A DNA stretch of 64,000 bases from Nocardia sp. NRRL S-836. GTDB taxonomy: Bacteria; Actinomycetota; Actinomycetes; Mycobacteriales; Pseudonocardiaceae. The stretch lies in contig NZ_LGDY01000095.1 of NCBI RefSeq assembly GCF_001279525.1, forward strand, positions 1-64,000. Reading direction: 5' to 3'. The notes beneath the pieces are model-generated. The model was not told the origin of the DNA. It worked only from the letters and a program-made list of their open reading frames with translations, and did no database searches. How positions within the stretch are numbered: the stretch's first letter is position 1; each line of letters opens with the position of its first letter. The position numbers were made by a program, and so were the translations under genes. Below are positions 35,234 to 42,886 of this stretch, piece by piece.

Positions 35234-36232
35234 TCAGGCCGGGGCCGCGGTCCGGGCGTAGTGCTCGGCGACCGCCGCGAACGCCTCCTTCGGCGCCCAC
35301 GACCCGTCCTCGAAGACCTTCACGATCCCGGGGCTCGCCATGTCGAGGTCCCGTCGCGGGTCGTCGGGCCGGTGCGTGAAGTCGTTGAGCGCGAACAGGT
35401 ACACGAACGCGCTGTCCACGCCCTCCGCCTCGAAGATCGCGAGCAGGTCGCGCAGGTACGCCGCCTGCTCGGCCTCGTCGCGGACGTAGCCGTCCTTGAT
35501 CCCGACCGGCCGCCCGCCCGCGTCGTGCTCGACGATCTCCATGCTGCGCGGCGCGACCGCACCCGACCCGCGCCACGCCGCCGTGCCGAACCCGGTGATC
35601 GCCACCGGTTTCCCCTGCGCCACCACGGAACGCACGCCCTCGACGTAGCGATCGGCGACCTCGGCGGACCGGATGAGCTCCAGCGACACGATGTCGAACA
35701 GCTCCCAGTCGACCCGCTCGAACGGGATGGCCGCGTAGGTGACCCGGCCGTGGAACTCCGCGCGCACCGCCGTGACCGCCTCCGCGAGGAACTCGTTGAG
35801 CCGTGCGGCCGCCTCGGCCATCCGCGCGGGGTTCCCCAGCAGCTGCCCCACGCGGTCCAAGACGTCACTGCCCGGCGTGAAACCGCTGTTCATGATGCTC
35901 AGCTCGGCCCCGGCCACGAACACCACCTCGGCGCCGTCCGCGCGCACCCGTTCCGCCCGCCGCGCGCAGTCCAGGAAGAGCGCCGAGATCTCCGCGGGCG
36001 TCAGCTCCAGCGGGTACGGCGAGAACCACACCTCCAGCCCCAGCCCGGCGGCGGCCCGCGCGGCCTGCTCCAGGCGCTCCGGATCGCCCCCGACCAGGTG
36101 GACGGCGGTGCAGTGCAGCTCGTCGCGGATGACCGTCAGGTCACGCCGCACCGCCTCCGGGTCGAGCTCCGGCAGCGAGTTCTCCCCCTTGACCACGAAC
36201 CCCGTGCTGTACGCGATTCCCCTGCCCCGCAT
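35234..36232 (-). CDS. TIM-barrel glycosidase-like protein of unknown function
   Basis: A 332-residue cytoplasmic protein starting at ATG 36232 (MRGRGIAYSTG); the longer reading to 36295 is basic and unlikely. The sequence looks like a (beta/alpha)8 barrel of the glycoside hydrolase type: EVWFSPYPLELTP near residue 70, VVFVAGAELSIMNSGF near 105 with a conserved Glu, YAAIPFERVDWELFDIVSLE near 165, and ITGFGTAAWRGSG near 210. Relatives are sometimes annotated as abortive-infection proteins without clear support. It overlaps the end of the GT87 gene by 92 nt, an unusually long overlap for this window. Confidence 0.65.
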   Translation of the reverse strand: MRGRGIAYSTGFVVKGENSLPELDPEAVRRDLTVIRDELHCTAVHLVGGDPERLEQAARAAAGLGLEVWFSPYPLELTPAEISALFLDCARRAERVRADGAEVVFVAGAELSIMNSGFTPGSDVLDRVGQLLGNPARMAEAAARLNEFLAEAVTAVRAEFHGRVTYAAIPFERVDWELFDIVSLELIRSAEVADRYVEGVRSVVAQGKPVAITGFGTAAWRGSGAVAPRSMEIVEHDAGGRPVGIKDGYVRDEAEQAAYLRDLLAIFEAEGVDSAFVYLFALNDFTHRPDDPRRDLDMASPGIVKVFEDGSWAPKEAFAAVAEHYARTAAPA

Positions 36233-37412
36233 GGCCGTGCTCCTCTTCGTCGGTCGACGCCGCCGAGAGTAGTCGCCATTCTTGCGTACGCGCAAGTTTG
36301 CGTGATCGCATCCAACACCACCCGAGGAACGCCAGTCCCAGCCAGACGTAGGCGTTGCCGACCAGGTGCTGCCACCACGTCCACTCCAGCTCGCGGTCCC
36401 CCAGTTTCGGCAGGTACCAGTGCGGGCCGATCGCGAACACCGCCACGACCGCGACCCGGACCGGGCCGGACAGCACCGGCAGCGCCACCGCGACCCACGC
36501 CCAGTGGTGCGACCAGGACACCGGCGAGACCAGCAGCCCGGCCACGGCGACCGCGACCAGCGCCGTCAGGTCGTCCTCCAGCCGGGACACCACCAGCACC
36601 AGCACCGCGAGCACGGCCAGGCAGAGCACGATCCACACCGCCTCGGGCGCCTGCAACCGGACCAGCAGCCCGCGCAACGACTGGTTGGCGGTGTAGGCGA
36701 GCCCGCCGACGCGGTGCGGGTCGAACACCGCGGCGAACCAGAACTCCCGCGACTCCACCGGCGCCAGCACCCAGCCGAGCGCCCCGCACCCCGCGAACGC
36801 CGCCACCGCCGTCACCGCGGCCCGCCACCGCCCGCGGCACAGGAAGAACAGCACGAAGATCGCGGGCGTCAGCTTGACCGCGGCGGCGATGCCGACCAGC
36901 AGCCCGCGCGGCCACGGCGTGCGCGGCAGCAGGCAGTCCAGCACGACCAGCCCGAGCAGGACCAGGTTGATCTGCCCCAGGTCCGTCCCGCCGCGCACCG
37001 GCTCCAGCAGCAGACACACCGCGGCCAGCCCGAACCCGGCCTGCGGCACCGTGCTCACCCGGCTCGCCGCCACCCGGCACGCGAGCGTGAACAGCACGAT
37101 CCCGGCCGCCGTCCACACCACCGCGGCGACCGCCAGCGGCACCGGCGACAGCACGCTGAACAGCGCCGCGGCGAACGGCGGGTAGGTGAACGGCAGGCCG
37201 TCCGGGCCGGGGAAGTCCGGCCGGTAGAGGCCGTCGCCCGACCGCAGCACCTCCCCGCCGGTGAGGTAGACCCGCAGGTCCAGCGCCCCGCCGTGGAAGC
37301 TGCGCACGCACACCCACACCAGCAGCCCGGCCACGACGACCGCCCACACCCAGCGGAGATCGGTCCGCGCCAGACGCGACGCCATCAGCCGCGGAACCGC
37401 CTGATCCAGCAC
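36141..37412 (-). CDS. GT87 (DUF2029) polyprenyl-phosphate-dependent mannosyltransferase-like membrane protein
   Basis: A 423-residue multi-pass protein with about ten hydrophobic segments. It has the GT87 pattern of mycobacterial PimE-like alpha-mannosyltransferases: an acidic residue in the first outer loop (ALDLRVYLTGGEVL near 45), FTYPPFAAALF near 75, DLGQINLVLL near 145, VKLTPAIFVLFFL near 185 and SPVSWSHHW near 300. GTG 37412 has GAGAGG eight bases upstream. The last about 40 residues (after WMRSRKLART) are hydrophilic and lie over the start of the next gene, so the native C-terminus may have been extended by loss of an earlier stop. It probably transfers mannose to a lipid or glycan outside the membrane. 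Confidence 0.8.
   Translation of the reverse strand: MLDQAVPRLMASRLARTDLRWVWAVVVAGLLVWVCVRSFHGGALDLRVYLTGGEVLRSGDGLYRPDFPGPDGLPFTYPPFAAALFSVLSPVPLAVAAVVWTAAGIVLFTLACRVAASRVSTVPQAGFGLAAVCLLLEPVRGGTDLGQINLVLLGLVVLDCLLPRTPWPRGLLVGIAAAVKLTPAIFVLFFLCRGRWRAAVTAVAAFAGCGALGWVLAPVESREFWFAAVFDPHRVGGLAYTANQSLRGLLVRLQAPEAVWIVLCLAVLAVLVLVVSRLEDDLTALVAVAVAGLLVSPVSWSHHWAWVAVALPVLSGPVRVAVVAVFAIGPHWYLPKLGDRELEWTWWQHLVGNAYVWLGLAFLGWCWMRSRKLARTQEWRLLSAASTDEEEHGHAGQGNRVQHGVRGQGGELAAGARPGGGAA
36281..36296. promoter_or_regulatory. short inverted repeat before the TIM-barrel gene
   Basis: CTTGCG (36281-36286) and CGCAAG (36291-36296) flank TACG. It lies about 50 nt upstream of ATG 36232 and inside the 3' end of the GT87 reading frame, so it could be an operator or promoter-proximal hairpin for the downstream gene. 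Confidence 0.35.
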
Positions 37413-37551
37413 TGCCAGCACCTCTCGCCGTCCGATGTGGACGACGATGCCGGTGGCCCGGCCAGCACCGGATCGGTCGGCGGGCCGGGAAACACCGGCC
37501 GTTCAGACGGCAACCTCGCGCCGGGTCAGCCGTTCGGCCGAGGTCCGCGCG

Positions 37552-38010
37552 CTAGTCGCCCGGCAGCCCGACCCGGCGGTGTCGCACGTTCTCGATGCCG
37601 CCGGTCAGGTCGAGCAGGCGCACCAACGCCTCCTTGGCCGCCTTCGTGGCCCGCAACCGCTCGTCGAGCCGGGCCCGGACCCGGCGGCTGTCCTCGACGA
37701 GCCGCCGTCCGTCCGCGGTGAGCGACGCCCGGCGCACCCGGCTGTCGGCGGGGTCGGGCACGCGGGTGACGTACCCGAGCCGTTCCAGCTCCAGCACGTG
37801 CTTCGACGCGGCCTGCTGGGTGACGCCGAGCGCCTCGGCCAGCTCGCCGACGGTCGGGCTGCCCGCGACGAGGTGCTGCACGACGTACCCGTGGGAGTTC
37901 CGCACGCCTTCGTGACCGAGCTCGTGCAGCTCGGCGAGGACCGCCCGGTTCGCGGAGCTGCCGGCGAGCCAGGCGAGGGTGGGCAGGTCGATGTCGTACG
38001 GATCGATCAC
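37552..38010 (-). CDS. MarR family transcriptional regulator
   Basis: A 152-residue winged-helix regulator from GTG 38010; the longer frame to 38334 runs through the divergent promoter. Conserved parts are VVQHLVAGSPTVGELAEALGVTQQAASKHVLELERLG (about 43-79, broken by no gap) and the wing DPADSRVRRASLTADGR. It is divergent from the SnoaL-like gene, with palindromic sites filling the 43-bp gap, so it probably represses both. The ligand is unknown. Confidence 0.88.
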   Translation of the reverse strand: MIDPYDIDLPTLAWLAGSSANRAVLAELHELGHEGVRNSHGYVVQHLVAGSPTVGELAEALGVTQQAASKHVLELERLGYVTRVPDPADSRVRRASLTADGRRLVEDSRRVRARLDERLRATKAAKEALVRLLDLTGGIENVRHRRVGLPGD

Positions 38011-38017
38011 CCGGCCA

Positions 38018-38049
38018 TTGTACAACCAAGATTGTACAACTATGGTTGT
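38018..38049. promoter_or_regulatory. MarR operator between divergent genes
   Basis: Two identical palindromes TTGTACAA lie at 38018-38025 and 38032-38039, 14 bp apart. A wider inverted repeat ACAACCA (38022-38028)/TGGTTGT (38043-38049) overlaps them. The site covers the presumed start region of both flanking genes. Confidence 0.7.
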
Positions 38050-38053
38050 GCTT

Positions 38054-38455
38054 ATGACGCCCACCGCTATCGCCTTGTCCCTGCACCGCGCGCTCGAAGC
38101 CGGTCGCTCCGGCGACGAGCTGCGCCGGTACTTCGCACCCGACGCCGTGACCGTCGAGCACCCGAACCTCGTGCGGCCCACCGGAGGCCGCCTGGCCCTG
38201 GCCGAGATGCTCGCGGCATCCGTTGCCGGCGCGGGGTTGCTGGCCGGCCAGAAGTACGACGTGCACGCCGCGGTCGAGGCCGGCGCCACGGCGATCCTCC
38301 GCCTGACCTGGACGGGTGTGATCGCCCGGGACACCGGCCCCTACCGCGCCGGCGACGAGCTGGTCGCGCACATCGCGCAGTTCGTCGAGACCGCCGACGG
38401 CCTGATCACCTCGATCGAGACGTTCGACTGCTACGAGCCCATGCCGAGCTCGTAA
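38054..38455 (+). CDS. SnoaL/NTF2-like protein
   Basis: A 133-residue alpha+beta-barrel protein of the SnoaL/NTF2-like superfamily. It has the N-terminal helices (LSLHRALEAGRSGDELRRYF), an ALAEMLAASVAGAG loop helix and the beta-sheet ATAILRLTWTGVIA to ITSIETFDCYEPM. Members are cyclases, isomerases or ligand-binding proteins; no active-site pair can be assigned. ATG 38054 is chosen as the most sensible of three close starts (38042, 38048, 38054); none has a clear ribosome site. It is controlled by the MarR operator. Its 3' end overlaps the convergent ABC-F gene by 25 nt. Confidence 0.75.
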   Translation: MTPTAIALSLHRALEAGRSGDELRRYFAPDAVTVEHPNLVRPTGGRLALAEMLAASVAGAGLLAGQKYDVHAAVEAGATAILRLTWTGVIARDTGPYRAGDELVAHIAQFVETADGLITSIETFDCYEPMPSS

Positions 38456-39981
38456 CCGTTCCACCGCTGCCGCAGCATCCGGTCGTGCGAGGCCACGACC
38501 ACGGCGCCGGGGTAGTCGGCGAGCGCCGCCTCCAGCTCCTCCACCAGCGCGAGCGACAGGTGGTTCGTCGGTTCGTCGAGCAGCAGCACGTCCGATTCCG
38601 TGCGCAACAGCCTGGCGAGCGCGAGCCTGCGCTGTTGCCCGACCGACAGCGCACCCACCGGCGTCGCGAAGTCGGCCTCCCGGAACAACCCCAGCGCCGC
38701 CAGCCGTTCCGCGCTGCCGCCGAACGCCGCCAGCACCGGCTGCCGTGGTCGCGTGACCACGGTTTCCTGCGGCAGGTAGCCGACGGCGCCGTGCCGTGCG
38801 ACCGTGCCGCGGTCCGGCTCCAGCACCCCGGCCAGCACGGCGAGCAACGTCGACTTGCCCGCGCCGTTCGGACCGGTCACCAGCAGCCGCTGTCCCGCCT
38901 CGACGGTCAGCCCGGTCGGCGGCAGCCGCTGCCCGACCTCGACGCCCGCCAGTTCCAGCACCACGCCCTCGCGCACCGCCGCGTCGAGCGGAGCGGTGAG
39001 GCGCAACGGTTCCGGCGGCCGCGGCACCGGGTCGGCACGCAGTCGCTCCAGCCGTTCGGAGGCACTGCGCACCCGCGTCCGCACCGACGCCTGCACGCGC
39101 CGCCCGTCGCCGTTGTACTTGCACTTGTTGTGGTCGGGGATCGGCCGGCCCGGTGCGACCCGGTGCGCGGTCGTGCCACGCCACTCGGTCCAGTGGCCGA
39201 TCTCGCCGGTCCACCGCGCGTAGGCCTGCTCCCACCGCTGCCGGGCCGCCTTCCGCTCGGCGAGGTAGCCCGCGTACCCGTTGCCGTAGCGGGCGATGGT
39301 CCGCCGGTCACCGTCGACCTCGACGATCGCGGTCGCCACCCGTTCCAGCAGCAGCCGGTCGTGCGTCGCCACGACCACCGTGCCGCGGTGCGCCAGGAGC
39401 CGGTTCTCCAGCCACCGCAACGCGTCCTCGTCGAGGTGGTTGGTCGGTTCGTCCAGCAGCAACAGCTCCGGCTCCGCCGACAGCACACCGGCCAGCGCGA
39501 GCCGCGCCCGTTGACCGCCGGACAGCGTGCCGAGCCGGCGGTCCCGGCCGATCCCGCCGATGCCGAGCGCCGACCTGGCCGCCTCGACCCGCGCGTCCGC
39601 CGCATACCCGCCGCGCAGCTCGAACGCCGTGAGCAGGTCGCCGTACTCGCCGAGCCGCTGCTCCTCGGCCGCGGCCACGAGCCGCCGCTCCAGCGACCGG
39701 AGGTCGGCCAGCGCGGCGTCGACCGCGTCACCGACCGTCGCGCCGTCAGGCAGGTCGAGCACCTGCCCGAGGTGACCGATCCCGTTTGCCACCACGGTGA
39801 CCTCGCCGTCGTCCGGGACCTCCACCCCGGCGACCAGCCGCAGCAACGTCGACTTGCCCGACCCGTTCTCGCCGACGACGCCGACCTTCTCACCCGGCCG
39901 CACCGTGAGCGAGACGTCCTGGAGGACCCGCCGGTGCGCGAAGCTCTTGCTGATGTGCCGCAACGTCAACTGACCTGACAT
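38431..39981 (-). CDS. ABC-F type ATPase, probable ribosome-protection protein
   Basis: A 516-residue protein with two ABC domains and no membrane segment. Walker A loops are GENGSGKST (near 35-43) and GPNGAGKST (near 345-353); signatures are LSGGQRARLAL and LSVGQQRRLAL; both Walker B regions read LLLLDEPTNHL or VLLLDEPTNHL. The linker (about 215-310) is charged, as in ARE-type ABC-F proteins that displace antibiotics from the ribosome, but lacks a long Pro-rich tip. ATG 39981 follows GGGGGAGCAGGT. It may give resistance to a macrolide-, lincosamide- or streptogramin-like compound, or be a translation factor. Confidence 0.88.
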   Translation of the reverse strand: MSGQLTLRHISKSFAHRRVLQDVSLTVRPGEKVGVVGENGSGKSTLLRLVAGVEVPDDGEVTVVANGIGHLGQVLDLPDGATVGDAVDAALADLRSLERRLVAAAEEQRLGEYGDLLTAFELRGGYAADARVEAARSALGIGGIGRDRRLGTLSGGQRARLALAGVLSAEPELLLLDEPTNHLDEDALRWLENRLLAHRGTVVVATHDRLLLERVATAIVEVDGDRRTIARYGNGYAGYLAERKAARQRWEQAYARWTGEIGHWTEWRGTTAHRVAPGRPIPDHNKCKYNGDGRRVQASVRTRVRSASERLERLRADPVPRPPEPLRLTAPLDAAVREGVVLELAGVEVGQRLPPTGLTVEAGQRLLVTGPNGAGKSTLLAVLAGVLEPDRGTVARHGAVGYLPQETVVTRPRQPVLAAFGGSAERLAALGLFREADFATPVGALSVGQQRRLALARLLRTESDVLLLDEPTNHLSLALVEELEAALADYPGAVVVASHDRMLRQRWNGYELGMGS

Positions 39982-40100
39982 ACCTGCTCCCCCGGATGAA
40001 AAGGGTGTGCACGCCGGGCATCGGCCGCGGACGCGTGCTGGAAGCGGTGTCAGAGGATCACCGGACGACCTTCCCATACACCGTACGAGAGCGCAACCCG

Positions 40101-40129
40101 CATACCGCTCGCATACCGGTCCTCATACC
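40101..40129. repeat. direct CATACC repeats in the divergent promoter region
   Basis: CATACC occurs at 40101, 40112 and 40124, with CATACA at 40075, in the 195-bp space between the ABC-F and glycosidase genes. Spacing of 11-12 bp is about one helical turn. It is a possible operator. Confidence 0.4.
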
Positions 40130-40176
40130 CGCCGGCTGTTGGCTGCACCGCGTACCTCGACGAAGGGAGACCGGCG

Positions 40177-41133
40177 ATGGCCGGCGAGAAGCAGTACAGC
40201 CGCCGTGCGGTGGGCAAACTGGCGGCGGGCGCGCTCGCCGCCGCGGGCCTGGCGTCCGTGCCGGGACAGGCAGCGGCGGCACCGTTCTACCGCGCCCACG
40301 GCCCCCTGCTGACCGACGGCTACCAGACGTGGCTCGACGCGATCACCAACCAGGGCGCCAACCTCGCGAAGGTCGTCACCGGCTGGGGCATGCCCGGATC
40401 AGGCCCGTGGGCCGGTTTTCCCGACCACGTGTGGACCGCCTGCGGCGCGACGAACTTCCTCATCGCCCGCACCACCACCGGCGACACGGACAAGGTCATC
40501 GACCCCAACCAGGCCGTCGCCGAGATCCGCGACTCCCGCTGGTTCGAGTACAAGCGCCTCCGCTCCGGCGCCGACAGGTGCATCATCGAACTCGGCAACG
40601 AACCGAACATCCGCGTCACCGACCCGTGGGTCTACGGCTACAACCTCGGCGTCACGATCGACCGCATCCGCGAGACCTTCCCCGGCGCCAAGATCTGCGG
40701 CACCGCCCTCTCGCCGAACAAGGGCACCAACCCCGACACCTGGTACGGCAACCCGAACTTCGTCAACGCCGTCGCCAAGTGCGACTTCGTGGGCGTGCAC
40801 TTCTACAGCAACCCCGACGACGGCAGCTTCACCCGCCAGGGCGACTGGAACGAGCTGACCTACGCCGAGACCCTCTCCCGCGCCGCCGCGAAGTGGCCGG
40901 GCAAGCCGGTCATCGCCACCGAGTACTCGATCCGCACCACCCGCCTCACCCCGTACCAGAAGGGGTACAGGTACGGAAACCTCATCCACTTCGACGACTC
41001 GGTCGCCGGGAACCTGTGGGGCGCCACGTACTACCACGTGCAGACCAACCCCTCCGGCATCGACCACCACGAGAACGTCGGCTCCGAGGGCGCGCGCGGC
41101 TACCGCAAGCGGCTCAGCGAGGGCGGTCTGTAG
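40177..41133 (+). CDS. Tat-exported glycoside hydrolase-like protein
   Basis: A 318-residue secreted protein. The N-terminus YSRRAVGKLAAGALAAAGL is a twin-arginine signal, with a likely cleavage at QAAA-AP (near residue 35). The mature part is a (beta/alpha)8 glycosidase of clan A type: ELGNEPN (near 138) supplies the acid/base Glu and IATEYS (near 247) the nucleophile Glu. The family within clan A (GH5, GH39 or similar) cannot be fixed. It probably acts on an extracellular polysaccharide. The 3' end overlaps the convergent small membrane protein gene by 20 nt. Confidence 0.8.
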   Translation: MAGEKQYSRRAVGKLAAGALAAAGLASVPGQAAAAPFYRAHGPLLTDGYQTWLDAITNQGANLAKVVTGWGMPGSGPWAGFPDHVWTACGATNFLIARTTTGDTDKVIDPNQAVAEIRDSRWFEYKRLRSGADRCIIELGNEPNIRVTDPWVYGYNLGVTIDRIRETFPGAKICGTALSPNKGTNPDTWYGNPNFVNAVAKCDFVGVHFYSNPDDGSFTRQGDWNELTYAETLSRAAAKWPGKPVIATEYSIRTTRLTPYQKGYRYGNLIHFDDSVAGNLWGATYYHVQTNPSGIDHHENVGSEGARGYRKRLSEGGL

Positions 41134-41500
41134 CACCCGCCGGTGCCGCTCGTCGCAGGGCGAGCAGCACCCAGAAGGCGAGCACACCGACCACCGCCAT
41201 CGTCCCGCCCGGCCCTGGCGCGGGCACCACCGCCGGCACCGGGCCGCCGGGGAACAGCACCTCGGCGTTGTCGTACTGGAGGTACAGCGCGACCGCCACC
41301 GCGAGCGTCACCGCCCCGGACACCGCCGCCGCCACGCGGCTCCACCGCGCCGCCAGGACCATCACCAGGACGAGGACGGGGTAGCCGTACCAGAACGGCA
41401 GGTCGACCAGCCTGAACTCGATGTCGCCCCAGAGCGACCACGGCGTGTACATCGCCGACAGGGTGGTGAAACCAGCGATCAAGACCAGCAGATTCCTCAT
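41114..41500 (-). CDS. small four-helix membrane protein, unknown function
   Basis: A 128-residue protein from ATG 41500 (MRNLLVLIAGFTTLS). It has four hydrophobic segments: residues about 3-20, 32-50 (FWYGYPVLVLVMVLAA), 57-75 and 98-115. No conserved domain was recognised. It resembles small actinobacterial membrane proteins annotated as hypothetical. The frame is open far upstream, but that part is antisense to the histidine kinase gene and is not used. Confidence 0.6.
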   Translation of the reverse strand: MRNLLVLIAGFTTLSAMYTPWSLWGDIEFRLVDLPFWYGYPVLVLVMVLAARWSRVAAAVSGAVTLAVAVALYLQYDNAEVLFPGGPVPAVVPAPGPGGTMAVVGVLAFWVLLALRRAAPAGATDRPR

Positions 41501-41743
41501 GTCCCCGTTCCCCGAACAGTCGCCGACCCGAGGTCGTAGCGCGGTCCAGCGTAATCCGGACGGCACGCTCACCTCCGGGCCTCGCGCGGACGATCCGCTG
41601 AGGTCCACACAGGACTTCGCACCGCCTGCCGGACAACGGTGTCCGACAGGCGGAAACAGCCTCTTTCGCCACCTGCGAAAGTAGGGTCCACAGCCTGCTG
41701 ACGTAGGTGATCCAGGCCACTTCCGCGCAGTATCGTCAGGAAG

Positions 41744-42793
41744 GTGAAACCGGCGGGCGACCTGGCACTGATGCTGCTCGTGGCAGCCCTGGGCGCCTGG
41801 CGCGAGCTCACCCCGCCCGCGCCGCCCCACCTGGTGACCGCACCGGCCGCGTGCTACCTCGCGATCCACCTGCTCTGCGCCGCCACGCTGTGGTGGCGCC
41901 GCAAGCACCCGTTGCGGACGGCCGTGGCAATCGCTTTCCTGTCCCTGCTCACCCCGACCTACGCGAGCTTCGCGACCGCGTTCTCGGTCGCCGCCCACGC
42001 CCGCCACCGCTGGTTCGCCGCCGCGCTGCCCGTGGGCTGGTCGATCGGCACCTGGTCGGCTGACCTCACCACCCCCGCGCTCATCACCATCGCCGCGCTG
42101 ACCGGCCTGCACCTGAGCACCCGCCGCCTGCTGCGGACCCAGGCCGAGCACGCGCTGCTCGCCGACCACGCCCTGCTCACCGAACGGGCCCGCGCCGACG
42201 AACGCGCCCGCCTGGCCGCCGAGATGCACGACGTCGTCACCCACCGCCTGAACCTGGTGGTGCTGCACGCGGGAGCCCTGCGCGTGGCCGCCCAGACCGC
42301 CGAGGTCCGCAAAGCCGCGGAAGACCTCCGCGCCGCCGGCCTCAAGGCGTTGGCGGAGCTGCGCGACATGGTCGGCGTCCTGCGCGCGGGCCGCACCGCC
42401 CGCATCCCCGACGTCCTGCCCGACGAGCTCTCCAGCCTGGTCGCCGCCACCGGTCTCACCGTCACCCTCACCGAGCACGGCGACGCCGACACCGTCTCCC
42501 CCGCCGTCCGCCGCACCATGTACCGCGTGGTCCAGGAGTCACTGACCAACGTCCACAAGCACGCCCCCGGCGCCGAGACCACCATCACCGTCCACAGTGG
42601 TCCGAACACCGTGCGCGCGATCATCCGCAACACCGCCCCGCCCGCGCTCCCGGACGCGCTGACCAGCCCCGGCACCGGTCTGCTGGGACTGCGCGGCCGC
42701 GTGGAGATGGTCGGCGGCACCCTGACCGCGGGGCCCACCTCCGACGGCGGCTACGAGGTCGACGCGGTCCTGCCGGCGTTCGTGCCGAGCTGA
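41744..42793 (+). CDS. orphan sensor histidine kinase (HisKA_3 type)
   Basis: A 349-residue membrane sensor kinase of the NarX/DesK class. The N-terminal about 120 residues hold four hydrophobic segments and a very short outer part. The phosphoacceptor is His162 in AEMHDVVTHRLNL, after the coiled stretch TERARADERARLAAE. The ATPase domain has YRVVQESLTNVHKHAPG (N box) and GTGLLGLRGRVEMVGG (G boxes). Kinases of this class normally have an adjacent LuxR/NarL-type response regulator, but the next gene encodes a NACHT protein, so the partner is elsewhere. GTG 41744 follows AGGAAG. Confidence 0.9.
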   Translation: MKPAGDLALMLLVAALGAWRELTPPAPPHLVTAPAACYLAIHLLCAATLWWRRKHPLRTAVAIAFLSLLTPTYASFATAFSVAAHARHRWFAAALPVGWSIGTWSADLTTPALITIAALTGLHLSTRRLLRTQAEHALLADHALLTERARADERARLAAEMHDVVTHRLNLVVLHAGALRVAAQTAEVRKAAEDLRAAGLKALAELRDMVGVLRAGRTARIPDVLPDELSSLVAATGLTVTLTEHGDADTVSPAVRRTMYRVVQESLTNVHKHAPGAETTITVHSGPNTVRAIIRNTAPPALPDALTSPGTGLLGLRGRVEMVGGTLTAGPTSDGGYEVDAVLPAFVPS

Positions 42794-42886
42794 CCCGCCT
42801 GGGCCGCTCGGGTGATCATCTGCCGGAAACGTTTGGCCCACGCCGAACGACACCTACGCTGGCTGCCCGAAGCGCGGAGGTGACCG

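Noticed and set aside
34475..36877. An 800-codon plus-strand ORF opposite the PARG-like and TIM-barrel genes
   Set aside because: No domain or ribosome site, and the opposite strand carries well-conserved motifs.
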